DNA of 64,000 nucleotides from Megamerina dolium (lineage: Eukaryota > Arthropoda > Insecta > Diptera > Megamerinidae), in assembly GCA_963854835.1 (NCBI GenBank), contig OY978528.1:54536508-54600507 (forward strand), read 5' to 3'. Shown here piece by piece: positions 31,955-45,245 of this stretch (position 1 is its first letter; each line of letters starts with the position of its first letter). The notes beneath the pieces are model-generated. The model ran no database searches and was not told where the DNA came from. It saw nothing but the letters and a program-made list of their open reading frames with translations. The position numbers and the translations under genes were made by a program.

Positions 31955-34406
31955 TTCTATTATGTAAATTCACAAGAAATGATCCAACCATTTTTTCATA
32001 TACATAGAATTTGAATTTCAGATATTAAAATTCTGAATCAATTTGTTGTTTATTTTGGACCCAATTAAAGAGTCGTTTTCATTTGATTGGTCCCAAAAGT
32101 CTGACGAAATTTATAATTTTCAAATATTCATAAACAGATTTAGATCCTTATACACCATAGTGGATAACACTGCACTGCACATGAAATAGAATACATTTCT
32201 GAGTCTTATACGTCCATACTTGTTTCAAAATGGAAGACAAAAAAATGGAAGAGGCAAAACTCTTGTTGTATAATTACGACAATCACAAAATGGAGAAACG
32301 TAAATCCACAGAAAGGCATTTCAGCCGCATTTACAATTGTATTTTTGGGCTCTATGGACTGCAGTCTACAGTCAGTCTACCTACACTCTATTTAGGTTAC
32401 TTGGACTTCAATTTCTTCTCTCTCTAAAGCAAGCACCCTTTATAATCTACAGAGCAAAACTTTTTAATAACGATATCCGTCAAAATCAGTTTCCTTTTGA
32501 GTCATCGATAAATGTTTATGTAATTCTAAATAATTCCGTGGATTTTATTCACCATATTGTATACTTTGCATATATTTTCATAAAATATTTATTTAGAAAT
32601 ACCCATGGATATAATCACTGCATCAATACAGTTATAAATCGATACAACTTTCTCTCTATCTATATATGTACTTATGGTACTTAGCACTTATATATATGAA
32701 AAATATGTAGTTCACTCGCATTTACAATGAGATGACTACAATAGCACAACGACATCCGACAGAAGGAAAATGTTTCACAAAGGAATAATAAAAAAAAAAA
32801 AATCCGTTCTACTTTTAGTTTGCAAACATTAAAATAGATATTTCAATTAAACAAAAAACATACAAAATAAACGGTCATTACTTTTGTACTCATAGAAGCT
32901 TATGCATATATGTTTACAATAGCCCAGACATATTTGTATGTACTTGTACGTAATACCTATCTATAGTATAATAAGATAAACATATACCTACACACATAAG
33001 TATCTTCAATACTCATAAGATAAATATGTGTGTGTGTGTGTGTGCGAAGGCAAAAAAGTGAATGAAGAGAAAATGAAAGTATACTTTTAGGTGCAAAATA
33101 TTAAAGCAATCATTTCAATTAAATCAAACTATGGGGGTCAGACATAATGGTGCCACAGTTTATTATTGTTGTTATTATTGTTGTTATTATTGTTATGATT
33201 ATTATTATTATTATTATTATTATTTTGTTTTTGCTGTTCTATTTTTGCTTTCATTTGCACTCTTATTCTCACTCTCATGCATACAATATTATAGTACATA
33301 TATAAATAAAGAAAAGCCATACAACGATGACAACGACGACTTCTATGTACTTAAGAGTTAAAGCGAAACAAACAAACAAATCTAGTGTTCAATGTAAGGT
33401 AGTAGAGAGAAAACAAGGGAGAGAGAGGAAAAGGCTGAAAGGTACTGTTGTTGAATTGTATTGGAAAATATTAAATTCAAGGAGAACATTTTACATTGAA
33501 GTGGTTTAAGTTATGCATATCTCTTCGATGACACCTAATGGTTTATTGATTTATTCTACTCGCGTGAACACAAAAGGTTTAATTTTTTTTATCAAGATTA
33601 CTATTTTAAATACTCATAATTTTAACTTTATCGTAACATCGTACAATAATTGTGTGGGTAAGTAATTTCGCATGAAATAATATTAAGTATAAAATTAGTC
33701 AAACTGAATTAATTTTTGTAATTATAAAACTTAATTTGCATATATTTTTGTACATATTTGAATGTGCAGAAAACGAAAGAGTGGCTAAGGCTCTTGTAAT
33801 CCTAACGATTTATTCGGTAACTAACTCGCTCCTTTAACCTGTGGTGAATTTAATTAAGAATTGCAAGATATAAAATCAGCATATTTTGTTTTTCTTGCAA
33901 GGTTGCTGACTTACTTATTGGACCTTTTCACTGAATGTAAATGATTTTGGCGATGCCTAAGAGTATTTGTTTTTTTTTTTTCACGCTAGAGGCAGTTCGA
34001 AATTCTGAGCATTGAGAGTGATGGAATCTCCCGCTTCCATATTTCTCTTTGTCATCACTAAGCATTGAGTTCTTTCATTTACTCGTTGTGAAGGCCAATA
34101 TCTCGACAACCTTACCAACAAAATGTAATCCAAGTCAAAATAAAACATCCCTCTGAACGTTTGAATGCTATAAAATTTCATATTAATTCTATTTCCATTA
34201 ATACAATCAATTTAGTTTTTCCAAATCCAGACCCATATTTCAGGAAGGCGTGAAAATTTCACATTGCTTTCTTTGGAAAGTGTGAAGCCCAAAATATATG
34301 CATAAAGCCGTAAAGATTTAATTCCCGAAGAACCACTCCAAACCGTTTTGATAGGCTCAATTTAGTATCAGTGTAACATTGTACTAGAAACCTTGGTTAT
34401 CTGAGA
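31955..34406. other. AT-rich non-coding stretch with microsatellites
   Basis: It contains (GT)n at 33028-33045 and (TTA/TTG)n at 33158-33226. No gene was recognised; the Asn-rich or Tyr-rich frames at 33131-33361 come from the trinucleotide repeat. Confidence 0.55.
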
Positions 34407-35644
34407 CGAGGGCGGTCTCAGAACTACCCGTCCTGGCATATAGATGGCGGCAGTAGTTTGAAAAAAATTACTTTGGTGAAAAGTGGCAACCTTATAAAGC
34501 ATGTTTTAAGTTTCAAGGCGCCACGTTGTCTGGTATTTTTTTTTTTTTTTGAGCCATCGAAAGTTAACGACCTCAGTGAATTTGTAAACACAGAAAAAAT
34601 TGGTCACCGTAATGTAATTCAATACTTTCATTTTAAAGGTCTCAGTCCAACGAATATTAAAGCCGAACTAGATTCTATTCTAGGGGAATCTGCTCCTTCA
34701 TTTACGACCATAAAATATTGGGTGGCAGAGTTTAAACGAGGCCACACCAGAAACGGTTAAGCAAATCCACAAAATGGTATTAAATGATCGCCGGCTGAAG
34801 GTGTGTGAGCTAGGTGAGATTACAGGCGGCATTTCAAAAAGTGCTATACATTGTATATTCACCGAAAATTTAGAGATGAAAAAGCTGTGTGCAAGATGGG
34901 TGCTGCGTATGCTCACAATAGAACAAATCCAACGTCGTGAAGATGTTTTAATAGAATGTTTAGCGATGTTTCACAGTAATAAAGCCGAGTTTTTACGTCA
35001 ATTCGTAGCCACGAATGAGACATGGGTTCACCACTTCACACCTGAGACAAAGAAGCAATCAAAACAGTGGACTGAAAGGGAATCGTGGCGAAGACAGTTT
35101 CATCTACAGGCAAGGTTATGGCGTCTGTCTGGCGTTTTGGGAAGCACGTGGGATAATTTTTATTGATTATCTTCAAAAAGGAGAAACAATCAACGGCGAG
35201 TATTATGCTAATTTGTTGTTTGTTGTTGTTTTAGTGATGAAATTAAAGAAAAAAGGGCGCATTTGGCGAAAAAAAAAGTATTGTTTCATCAAGACATGCA
35301 CTAGTTCACACATCCGCTATTGCGATGGCCAAAATCAATGAGTTAAAGCTTGAATTTCTTCAGCACGCATCTTATTCGGCAGATTTAGCTCCTTCGGATT
35401 ATTTTCTATTTCCAAATTTGAAAAAATGGCTTGATGGTAGAAGATTTGCAAACAATGAAGAGGTGGATTCTGCGGTAGATGGCTATTTTAATGAGTTAGA
35501 CCGTTTATACAATAAACAGGCTATCGAAGCTATAGAATATTGCTGGGAAAAGTGTATAGAGCTAAACGGAAATTATGTTGAGAAATGAAGAAAAATTTTC
35601 CCAAATTTTCTTTGTTAGGTCGGATAGTTCTGGGACCGCTCTCG
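34407..35644 (+). mobile_element. Irritans-like mariner, near full length, 1238 bp
   Basis: Left TIR CGAGGGCGGTCTCAGAACTA. Right TIR (reverse complement) CGAGAGCGGTCCCAGAACTA with TA after it; the left flank reads GA. It contains a nearly complete but frameshifted transposase. Confidence 0.9.
34595..35588 (+). pseudogene. Irritans-like mariner transposase, frameshifted
   Basis: The N-terminus IGHRNVIQYFHFKGLSPTNI breaks after FKRGHTRNG, where about 20 codons are missing relative to 63067-64000. It continues MVLNDRRLKVCELGEI (34774 on) and the first catalytic Asp region, changed to NETWVHHF (Asn for Asp). Further frames give FWEARGIIFIDYLQKGETINGEYYANLL and then a region where the HQDNAPVHTS-type motif is garbled. 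The C-terminus is open from 35325 with LAPSDYFLFPNLKKW (third Asp kept), ending at 35588. At least three frame disruptions make it inactive. Confidence 0.85.
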
Positions 35645-36615
35645 TATTATATCTTTGATTTGTTCGTATTGATCTTAAATGGTTCTGATCGCTTCAATCG
35701 CATATAACTTTGCTGAGAAGAACATATCCTCTTCTCAACAGGGATGTGTTGTGAATACACGAAAGATATGCTACTTTGAAAATAACTTCAGAGAGCCAAA
35801 TCAAGCTTCTTTTCCAGGCTTTTAATGAAAATTGAATTTGTACAATCATAAAAAGGTCCAATATTAGCCGGCAGATTATCCTGGTGACGTAACGCTTTCT
35901 AAGATTTGATCCAGAGCTCTTCCATTCCTCATAAATTGCAATTGATTACATTTGATTACAATTCTATTCGACAAACATTTAAGCATTCTCCATTATCATA
36001 TTAAGTATTCGATTGCAAAAAAATTAACCCAGTGAAATAAAAAAAGAAATAATAAAATAAAATTTCAATGAAGAAAAAAAGACAATCAAATCGACAGTAG
36101 ACGACAATATGTATGTACCCAGTGTTATATGAAATAAATGTACAAATAAGTATCAGCGAAGTCTCCTTTGTAATGTCAGCATATTGGAAATGAAAGTATA
36201 TACGTAAATACACAAAAAAAAAAAAAACAAAATTATAGTGAGTGTACATGACACCATAAACAGCTTCAGTAAAATTGTGCTACGTTTCTAAGGAAAAGAA
36301 TACATTTTATATTCAAATTTTTTATATTTGGAGAATACAAAAAAAAAGGGGGAGAAGTATACAAAACCGCACCACGCTTACCTACATACGGATATGTATG
36401 CATCTACTATTCTAGCTAAAAATAAAAATGTTACAAAATCCAGGATGCCCAAGTGCATGCAAACGAATGATTGCGGAAATGAACGTGCTTTCATCTCAAA
36501 GACAAAATTGGATTTTCTTTTATACTTGCATATATATGTACCATAGGTAAGTAAAAGTGTATTTTGCTTTTGTTGTTTCACTGTTTATACATATATTTGT
36601 ATATATATTGTAATA
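35645..36615. other. AT-rich non-coding stretch
   Basis: Nothing was recognised. Confidence 0.5.
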
Positions 36616-37103
36616 TCCCTGCAAAAAATTGTGCGACTAATTTCTAAAAAGAGTAATTCAGGATTAATCTGTTTAGATCTCTAAATTAATTAGTATATTT
36701 AGAGATTTTTTACACTTTCAAGTGATCCGCTTTGTGTTGAAGATTAGCGTAGGTGGTAGAGTAATGGTGATAAATCATACGATAGCCAAGGCACACGATG
36801 TTGGGTGCGTAGCGAATAGCGGCACAAAGAGCAAAAATGGCTAAATTGTCAAATAGTGGAAATGAAAATGTGCTTGAGAATTATATTGAATGAAAATTTC
36901 GAACCGTGTGGCTAATGTATTTATAGAAGACGACTAATCCACATTTGTACCTGTTCGGGTATAAAAGGGTACAATTGGTCTTTTCATAGGACATGCCCAA
37001 CCAAAAGGGAACAGTTCACTCCATATAAGGAGATCAAAAGTGCAATTAATCGCATGTTCCTTTGCGACTGATCCCGGACACATCGCATTTTTTGCAGGGA
37101 TTC
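36616..37103. mobile_element. MITE with ATCCCTGCAAAAAAT ends
   Basis: About 490 bp with terminal inverted repeats (ATCCCTGCAAAAAAT near 36616, ATTTTTTGCAGGGAT near 37089-37103). An internal hairpin (ATCTCTAAAT...ATTTAGAGAT) lies near 36680. No clear target duplication and no transposase were found. The superfamily is unknown, possibly hAT-like. Confidence 0.6.
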
Positions 37104-37903
37104 TAGCACACACACGTGCAGATATGCTATTGTGTATATTTATACTATTGTGTATATTTATTTATTTATATAATATATACTTATGGTCGTAAAGTTTTGA
37201 CACCTACAGTGATTTTAAGTGATAATACGAGTATCCATGCGGTACACACACACACACACATACACCACTTAAATGGAAACTCCCTCACGCATTTACTTTT
37301 CATATCGTTCATTATAAGATGTTAAACATAACTTGCGATGTCATAGAAACATGCTGAGTATGATTGTGCATACAGAACACCAACTTGAGTGTCACCTATT
37401 AAATTGTTCTACGCGATTACAACTTAGTTGGAAAAATAAACAGTTCCACAATACAAATAATAAAAAAAAGGAGGGAACAATTGTGTTTAATTTATTTCAA
37501 ATTTATCAAGAATATATTTTACGTTATTCGTTTTTACAGAAAACAAAAAAAAATTGTAGCCGGAAATATAAACTTTTTGGAGAGGGAAAATGATGGAATC
37601 CAGATAAAACAGATTACTAAATTTTTACAAAAGAAGAATAATCCTTTTGACCTGATAATGCCTCGTTTTTAATATGATTGATTGAGAGGAGAGTATTTCG
37701 TAATACTCGTCGTTACTAGTACTAAAATATACTAATAATGGGCAGACTCGGATGAGAATCACACCTATCCCTAATATAAAAATATGTTTCAGAAGGTAAA
37801 TTTTCACACTTTGCGCACGAATATATATAATTGTAATACTGAAAGTCGGTAAGTATGGTTATTTTTGTTATATGATGAAAACTACGATTCAGTAGCACCG
37901 AGT
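37104..37903. other. AT-rich non-coding stretch
   Basis: (AC)n lies near 37245-37262. No gene was recognised. Confidence 0.5.
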
Positions 37904-38609
37904 TTAAGGGGGGAATAGGGTTAAATAGGTTAAATTTTTTTTCCGAATTTTTTTTTTTTAATGAATGCATAATTTCTCAAGAATGTTCTGCCTAATTTTC
38001 AAGTCAATCGGAGCAAAATTGACGAAGCCGATAGAACTCTCTTGTGAACGTTTCATCCCAAATTTTTTAGTGTTCAAAACTTTAAAGCGTTTTTCCCACA
38101 ACTCATATTTTCAAAGTCGATGTCCCTCATAACTTCAAAACTACTACACCGATCGTTTTGAAATTTTGAACACTATTTCTATATATAATCAAATTTGTTA
38201 ATATTTTTCATTATACAATAATAAATTAACCGATTTTTTCGCAAAAAAAAAAACGCGTTTTTTCCTTCAAAGTGCTCCCAAAAAGTGAAAAATTTAAATT
38301 TCGAAAACCTCCCCCCATCGTTACCTGGGCAAAGCGAGTATCTAACAATATAATTTTAATTTTTTGATTTCAGATGATCCAGCACCGATTTATAAGGGAC
38401 ACTGCAATTCAACTGTTTTCCGAGATGCTTCCGAGATGCTCCAGAATAAATTCTGCCATTGCCGTATTTTTGAATATTTCTCCATGAAAATTTTACACAA
38501 TATTTTTCAAATGTCATACTATAATGTACCATTGGTTTTAATAAATAGATTTTAACTGTTTCCAAAAATGTGCCTTTTTTTACACTAATTAACCCTATTC
38601 CCCCCTTAA
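37904..38609. mobile_element. TTAA-flanked MITE 1 (piggyBac-type), 706 bp
   Basis: TTAA at both ends (37904-37907, 38606-38609), then perfect 17-bp inverted repeats GGGGGGAATAGGGTTAA. The interior is non-coding and AT-rich. TTAA duplication is the hallmark of piggyBac-superfamily transposition. Its interior and right end match the element at 62078-62703. Confidence 0.82.
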
Positions 38610-38721
38610 GCGTTTGAAATGATTTTTTTTTAAGAAAATCATAAATAATACGGATTTCTTGTCTTTTTTAATATAAAAAAAAATTCCTTTAATAAATATT
38701 ATAAACTAAGAATGTGCGAAT

Positions 38722-39065
38722 AAACCGTAACTCAGTAATTTGTGTGTTGGCCTTCTGATCTGTAGGTCGTAGGTTCAATCCCCGGCTAAAGCATAACAAA
38801 TTTAATATCGAAAAGCTTTTTCTTTTGAACGGTACCAACCTGTCGACAAGCAATTGGCAATTCTTCCGGCAGTAACATTTTACCATGGAAAAGCTTCTAG
38901 AAAAAGCATAGAAAAAGTAATGTCACAAGAGTTTTGCCGTTCGGAACCGGTCCCTTCTAATACTCTCCATTTAACACGCACAACAGTAATGAAAGAGAAG
39001 CTTTAAGGGTTTAAGGGTTTAAGGCTTCGGGGCTTTAAGTACCATATATTTATTTATTATTTTTT
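38722..39065 (+). mobile_element. SINE copy 6
   Basis: Diverged head (CCGTAACTCAGTAATTTGTG), B box GGTTCAATCCC, standard body and tail. A TTTAAGGG triplication lies at about 39002-39025. Confidence 0.85.
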
Positions 39066-40904
39066 TTTAAATTGCAAAAATCACGTTTTTCATGAATATT
39101 TCGAAAAAGCTTCTTTGGAGAAATGAACGAAGGCATGTTTCTTTCAGCAACTCAAGATTAATCTAGAAAACTTACTTTTTTTGAGCTACTCGCAAATGAT
39201 AAAAAAATTGTCGAGTAGTGTAATCAGTATTGCAATTATTCGAATAATGAAAATGTTGATTCGCAATAAAATTATTCGAAAATAAGTTTTAAAAAATTAT
39301 ATTTTTTCCTAAGCAAAAAATATACAGTATTTCTTATAGTATGTTTACACATATGAGATTATCTTCATTTTTGAGATTATCACTGAAATCTAGTTTCAAA
39401 CAAGCAGATTTCCCATATAAAATTACTACCACCATAATCTAGGATTTCGTGCAAATCCCGATAACTTTGTTAGATTTACTTCTATACAACTCTGTTTTTT
39501 TATCGTGGAGTTGATTTGATGTTGGATTTTGACAGCTAACAATCTTTTTAGAAATAAATCTTACTATGTAAGATAATCTCTATGTGTAAATTCAAAAACT
39601 AAAAACCTAAAAGCGTAATTTTTTTTTACTAATCAAACTTATGATTAATCGAATAAATAGTATTTTGATTAATCGATTACACAGGCACTTTGACGAAATG
39701 CAATTACTGACGATGTGGTACAATACTTAAGCAAGTGTAGGATAATTGAATTACTGCTGTTTTTTTTTTTTTAAATTAAATTCAAAGAAAAAGTTTCGGA
39801 TTAAACAATGTCCTAACCGCAATAATTTAAGAATTATTTTAAGTAATTCCTTACAAACGATACGATTCGCAATAAAAACAACCAAAAACACAATAAAAAT
39901 GTGCAATATATAAATACTTAACGGAGGACAAAAGGTGTAAATATTTTTGGACAGGATGGGATATAAGAAGGAAGGAAACAAATAAATAAGTAATCAACCG
40001 TGGAAAAGGTACTCCAATGTATATGTCTTTTCTTATTTTATGACACATCTCCATCTCTGTTTTGCTTTGTTCTTTTCTCTACCACTTACTTCATTTCTAT
40101 CAACCATAAGAAATCTTTACATAGAAAAAGAAAATCATTGTTGACCATATTTTATTGCGCTCATATTTCCTTTAAAAGCCTTCAATATAAACTTGAATTG
40201 ATTAGTAGATGAGGTTAGGTCATACATGTATTTTCACAGGTTTCTGACATGAGTCTAGATGTACGTGTAGGTAGTAAAATATTTAGTTTTATTCCCAAAG
40301 TTATTCATAATAATAAAATTCAAAATAAAATATATTTAAAGAGCTATAAGTAGTCGCAATTTTCACTTCGCTAAACAAGAAAAGTATTTCAGCTATATGA
40401 GCGAGTACAGGATGCACACAAAACAATAAAATATTCATCGCCTACATTAACAATAACTTTTTTTTGTGGTAAATATGTATACTTAAGTATGTTGAAGAGG
40501 GACCCAGTGGGAAAATTGTCAGCAATGATAAAGGATGAAATAAGCAAAGTGCATGTTCATATATATACCTACTTGATAAGCGATGACGTAAGATTCAACA
40601 CCACCGTTTTTGCTTGTCTCAAAGGTAATGCAACCAACTGTGCACGTACCACTTATAACCCCACTTCAAAATAGTCACTACGAAATCCCTACCTATGTAT
40701 TTCTCATACACAAATGTACTTCAAACATTTATAGAATATTGCAAACCGCTAATGTTTTATTAAGAAATGCACTTTTCCCTTCTTTCCTTCTACTTCTGTG
40801 ATTTTATTCTTGAAAAAATATTACGTATTTGATTGCCAAATAGAACAAATCTTAAGCAATAAGCAGGATTCTTTAATTTCCTACAGGGGCAGTGGACAAA
40901 CACA
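39066..40904. other. AT-rich non-coding stretch
   Basis: It has a small cluster of GATTAATCGA motifs at 39630-39690. No gene was recognised. Confidence 0.5.
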
Positions 40905-41156
<252 letters not shown>

Positions 41157-41329
41157 GACGCGTTCGTTACGCATTGCAACATTAAATGACAAGATAATAT
41201 ATCACCACAAGCAAGATATTTTAACAATCGAATCCACTGCTATATAGTTGACAGTACAGGTTGATCCAATTGGAATTTCCCAAGTCGTTTAGCCAGTAAA
41301 TTTGTACTGGATGGAGGAGTAGCGATAAT

Positions 41330-42230
41330 AGTATGTACTGAGTTTTAGCTTGATAACTTTATATTTTGCGCACTAAATATGAAAACACCTCTGGCCTAAT
41401 TTCGCCCATTTCGGAATACATCCATTCTGTGGCCAGACTAAATTTATATAATAAATTTAAATTAGATATCTCTATAATATGAGTCGTCCGTCAATTGTAA
41501 GGTCATCCACTCGTAAAAATATATTCGTACCGAGTTTCAGCTTTGTATCTTTATATTTTTCGTACTAAATACGAAAACTCACTCAAAAACAGATCTAATC
41601 TGTTTTCCTCCATTCTCGGATATATGTCCATTATATGATCGTTCTCACTTTATGTACGAAGTATTAATTTAATAGCTCTATATTTTCACTGTATCTTTAT
41701 ATTTTGCGTACTAAATACGAAAACTCACTCAAAAACAGATCTAATCTGTTTTCCTCCATTCTCGGATATATGTCCATTATATGATCGTTCTCACTTTATG
41801 TACGAAGTATTAATTTAATAGCTCTATATTTTCACTGTATCTTTATATTTTGCGTACTAAATACGAAAACTCACTCAAAAACAGATCTAATCTGTTTTCC
41901 TCCATTCTCGGATATATGTCCATTATATGATCGTTCTCACTTTATGTACAAAGTATTAATTTAATAGCTCTATATTTTCACTCGTAAAGTGTGAGATCAC
42001 ATATATTCGACAGCATAGATTTGTATGCAAGCTAGGCTTACATTTTAGTCGATTTTGCCCATTTGCTAATATATAAATTGTGTGGTAAGAGTAACTTTAA
42101 ATGCCAAGTTTCCGTTCGAAAGCTCTGTCTATTCGCTCGCGAAATGTAAAAATACACATTAAACAACATTCTTTTGTATAGAACGTGCTGATTTTCTGCT
42201 TGATCACTGTATATGTATGACAGTTATCGT
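41330..42230. repeat. Degenerate tandem-repeat region containing a 146-bp array
   Basis: Diverged units with the phrases GAGTTTTAGCTT, CTTTATATTTTGCG and ACTAAATA flank a core of near-identical 146-bp units. Blocks recur at about 41340, 41530 and 42000-42170. Confidence 0.65.
41571..41985. repeat. 146-bp tandem repeat, nearly three units
   Basis: The phrase ACGAAAACTCACTCAAAAAC starts at 41571, 41717 and 41863, exactly 146 bp apart. Units differ by only one or two bases, so the expansion is recent. The third unit ends near 41985. Confidence 0.93.
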
Positions 42231-43552
42231 GCAAACAGACAAACAAATTTTGCAAAATTGACCCGATTCTCCATATCAATCATCACTATCAACACTAAAC
42301 TTGCTCCGAAACGAAAGCACCAACTTAATGTGTCCTTGCCTCTTTGGGTATAAAATGAACAATTTCCGAAGATTCGTCGGTAAACTAAAGTTGACTCGCC
42401 CTGTTGTAGTATAGTAATATTAAAATACTTGCCACAAAATTTCAATTTCATCATAGAATCTGTGGGTTATGGAATGATTGGGGAATTGAAATGTGAAAAA
42501 AAGCAGAAGTATAGCAACTTTTTTATATTATGCCAAAAACAGATTTAGTATACAACTTTCTTTTTCTAGCCACCCACCCAAAGGAAAAAGAAATTATAAA
42601 TAAAATAGAGAATAAAAACAACAACAAATAGAAACAAGCAAAAAATTACAATAAGAAATAAAAAAAAACAGCATTGAAAATCCTTGTGATAGCATAAAAT
42701 AAACATAGGCACATATCCGCACGCACATACACACACAAACACACACACACACACACAGTAATGGGAATTAAATATACTCATACCACGTAACACATACGAT
42801 ACGTACGTATGTTGAGTTAAGAACGAACGAATAAAGGAATGAATGCATGATCGCCATTAAAGGCGCCATATTTCCACATAACAACAACAACAACAAGTGT
42901 ATAAATATATTTTAGTATATAAATATATTGTATATGTGTATATTTTAAATATTTATTGTACATACTTGTAGTATATTGCCATGAAAAGCAAAAATTTTTG
43001 TTAAATATTATGGATAAAACGTTTGGGAATTCTTAAATTGTGTGCTACAAAAAAAATTGTGTGTGAACAAACATACACACACACACATACACACTGAGCT
43101 CATTGAGAAACTGACTAACTGACACATAGCATTTAAATTACATTAGTGTACAATTGTGTGCTTTATTCACACATACATATAGTATACGTAGTAGTGCAGC
43201 AGCAGCAGGCGTTACATTTTTGTTGACGTAAATATTGTACATACATAGGTACGAATATGTATGTTTTTTGTGTCCTCTCAGGATACATACTCCAAAACCA
43301 AGTGTTTATATATATATGTACATATGTATGTGTGCGTGATGAACTTGTCTGGGGCATTTATGTCGTCTTTGTTGAATGTCTTCGTTGTTGCCATTGTTCT
43401 TGTGCGTAGTTATATGATCTTATGGTTGTCTCATCTATCCATTAAAGGATAGTATTAGATGGCAAAAACCATAAGACTTAACGAAAAAAAAAACATATGC
43501 CTTTTGTGTCCAAGCAGCTGATACACAACCAACAATGTGCTTTCTAGGTATA
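42231..43552. other. AT-rich non-coding stretch with microsatellites
   Basis: (AC)n lies at 42728-42757 and a shorter run at 43074-43090. A CAA run lies at 42881-42897. No gene was recognised. Confidence 0.55.
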
Positions 43553-44035
43553 CCACCTTGATCAAAAAGTTCCCGGAATAACCACCGTATGGCGCTCTCA
43601 TCGTACCAATTTGAGTTCTGTTTTTTTTTTTTTTTTGTTAGGTTGGTACATCTGTTGTTGATATTCATACAATCATCAACGGGATCATTACTGGAGACGA
43701 GATGTGGGTTTATGATTACGACGGAAAGAGACCAGAATTGTGGGCAGAAAACTCGTGGATTTTCGTAATTTTTTTATTCGTAATTTGTTGACGAAAAATG
43801 CAACAAATACCATCCAACAGCCACCGAATTCACCAGATTTGGCTCCCTGTGACTTCTTTCTGTTCAATCGAGTAAAAAAACCATTACGGAGAACGCGTTT
43901 CAGCAGCCGAGAGGAAGTAATGGAAAAATCGAAGGAAGCACTCTTATAATGTACTCTCTTAACAAAAAAAAGAACTCAAATTAGAACGATGGGAGCGCCA
44001 CGGTGGTTATTCCGCGAACTTTTTGATCAAGGTAG
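43553..44035 (+). mobile_element. Internally deleted mariner (483 bp)
   Basis: Long inverted repeats of about 55-60 bp begin CCACCTTGATCAAAAAGTTC and CTACCTTGATCAAAAAGTTC, with TA on each side (43551-43552, 44036-44037). The inside retains GDEMWVYDYD (first Asp) and NSPDLAPCDFFLFNRVKKPL (third Asp), but most of the transposase is deleted. It is a non-autonomous derivative. Confidence 0.88.
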
Positions 44036-44057
44036 TATGTCTAACATAATGGATATA

Positions 44058-45245
44058 TCAGGTCAGTCCATAAGTTCGTGGGTTATTTTTTCAATAGTTT
44101 CACAGTAGGCGCTTTTTTCGTGGTAGATAAAGGAACTATTTTTATTTTCTCTGATGTATTGTGCATTCAACAAGTGATTTTAATCCCGAATAGAAGCAAG
44201 CGTTGTTAAAAAATAAAATGGAATCTTCGAACAAGTTTAAGAGGCATATTTTGTATTTTTTTTTATAAAAGTGGAAAAAATGCAATAACTGCTGCTGTAG
44301 AATACCGTGAGTGGAAGGAATGCGCAAAAGTGGTTTTCCAAATTCCGAAGTGGTGATTATAACGTCCTGAGGTCTTTAACTCCGACGTCTTGCTGGAACT
44401 CGTGGAAGCTGAGCCAAATTTGACAGTAGATATGACGGCTGGAAGGTTAAATTCATCACATGGAACAGATTACAGACACCTGGTTCAATTGGGCAAAGCT
44501 GGAAAATGGGTTCCGCATAAACTTTCCGTCACAAACCTTCAACAGAGAGTGAATGTCTCAGCTGTTGTAGCGGCGGCTTGAAATTGAGAGTTTTTTGAAC
44601 CGTATTGTTACTGGTGACGAAAAATGGGTCCTTTACAATAATCCCGTTTGCAAACGCCAGTAGTTAGATAAAGATGAAACACCAGAACTAACCCCCAGAG
44701 ATGGCCTTCACGCCAAGAAGATTCTCCAGTCTATTTGGTGGGATATGGCCAGTATCGTTTATTTTGATCTGCTGGAACCAAACCAGATGATCACAGCTGC
44801 TTATTATTACCATCAACGATCCAAACTGAATGAAGGCACTTGAAAAAAATCGTCCATCTTTAGTCAATAGACGCAAAGTTTTGTTTTACCACGACAACGC
44901 AAGACCGCATACCGCAAGATAGACCTTAGTCAAGGTGAAAGAGCTCGGATGGGAGCTAATGCCGCATCCACCATACTCTCCGGATATTTTCCGCGGACTT
45001 CAGTCCCATTTAAGTAATAAGAACTACGCCTCAAAAGAAGCTGTAATAAAAGGTATATCGACGCGTATTTTGGCTTCAAGGACAAACAATTTTTTGAGCA
45101 GAGAATTAAAAATTTGCATAAACGTTGGGAAGACCTTGTAAATAATGCAGGAAAATATAATATTGATTAATAAATACTGAAAACTTCTTTGTTATTTATT
45201 TTAAAACCACCTAAGAAAAACGCACGAACTTATGGACAGACCTGA
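44058..45245 (+). mobile_element. Mariner (DD34D), 1188 bp, inactive
   Basis: TIRs begin TCAGGTCAGTCCATAAGTTC and TCAGGTCTGTCCATAAGTTC, with TA at 44056-44057 and 45246-45247. The element starts only 22 bp after the previous one ends. It holds a frameshifted transposase. Confidence 0.9.
44220..45170 (+). pseudogene. Mariner transposase, decayed
   Basis: Pieces from N- to C-terminus: MESSNKFKRHILYFFL; a region near 44600 whose VTKNGS reads where a catalytic Asp-Glu is expected in another frame (GDEKWV is visible); LEKNRPSLVNRRKVLFYHDNARPHTA (second Asp, 44847-44915); and LGWELMPHPPYSPD followed by a short deletion that removes the third-Asp block before LQSHLSNKNYASKEAV. Many stops and frameshifts. 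Confidence 0.8.

Noticed and set aside
33131..33361. Tyr/Cys-rich or Asn-rich small protein
   Set aside because: It comes from the (TTA/TTG)n microsatellite.
41571..41985. CRISPR-like array
   Set aside because: Whole 146-bp units are repeated with no unique spacers, and the DNA is eukaryotic.
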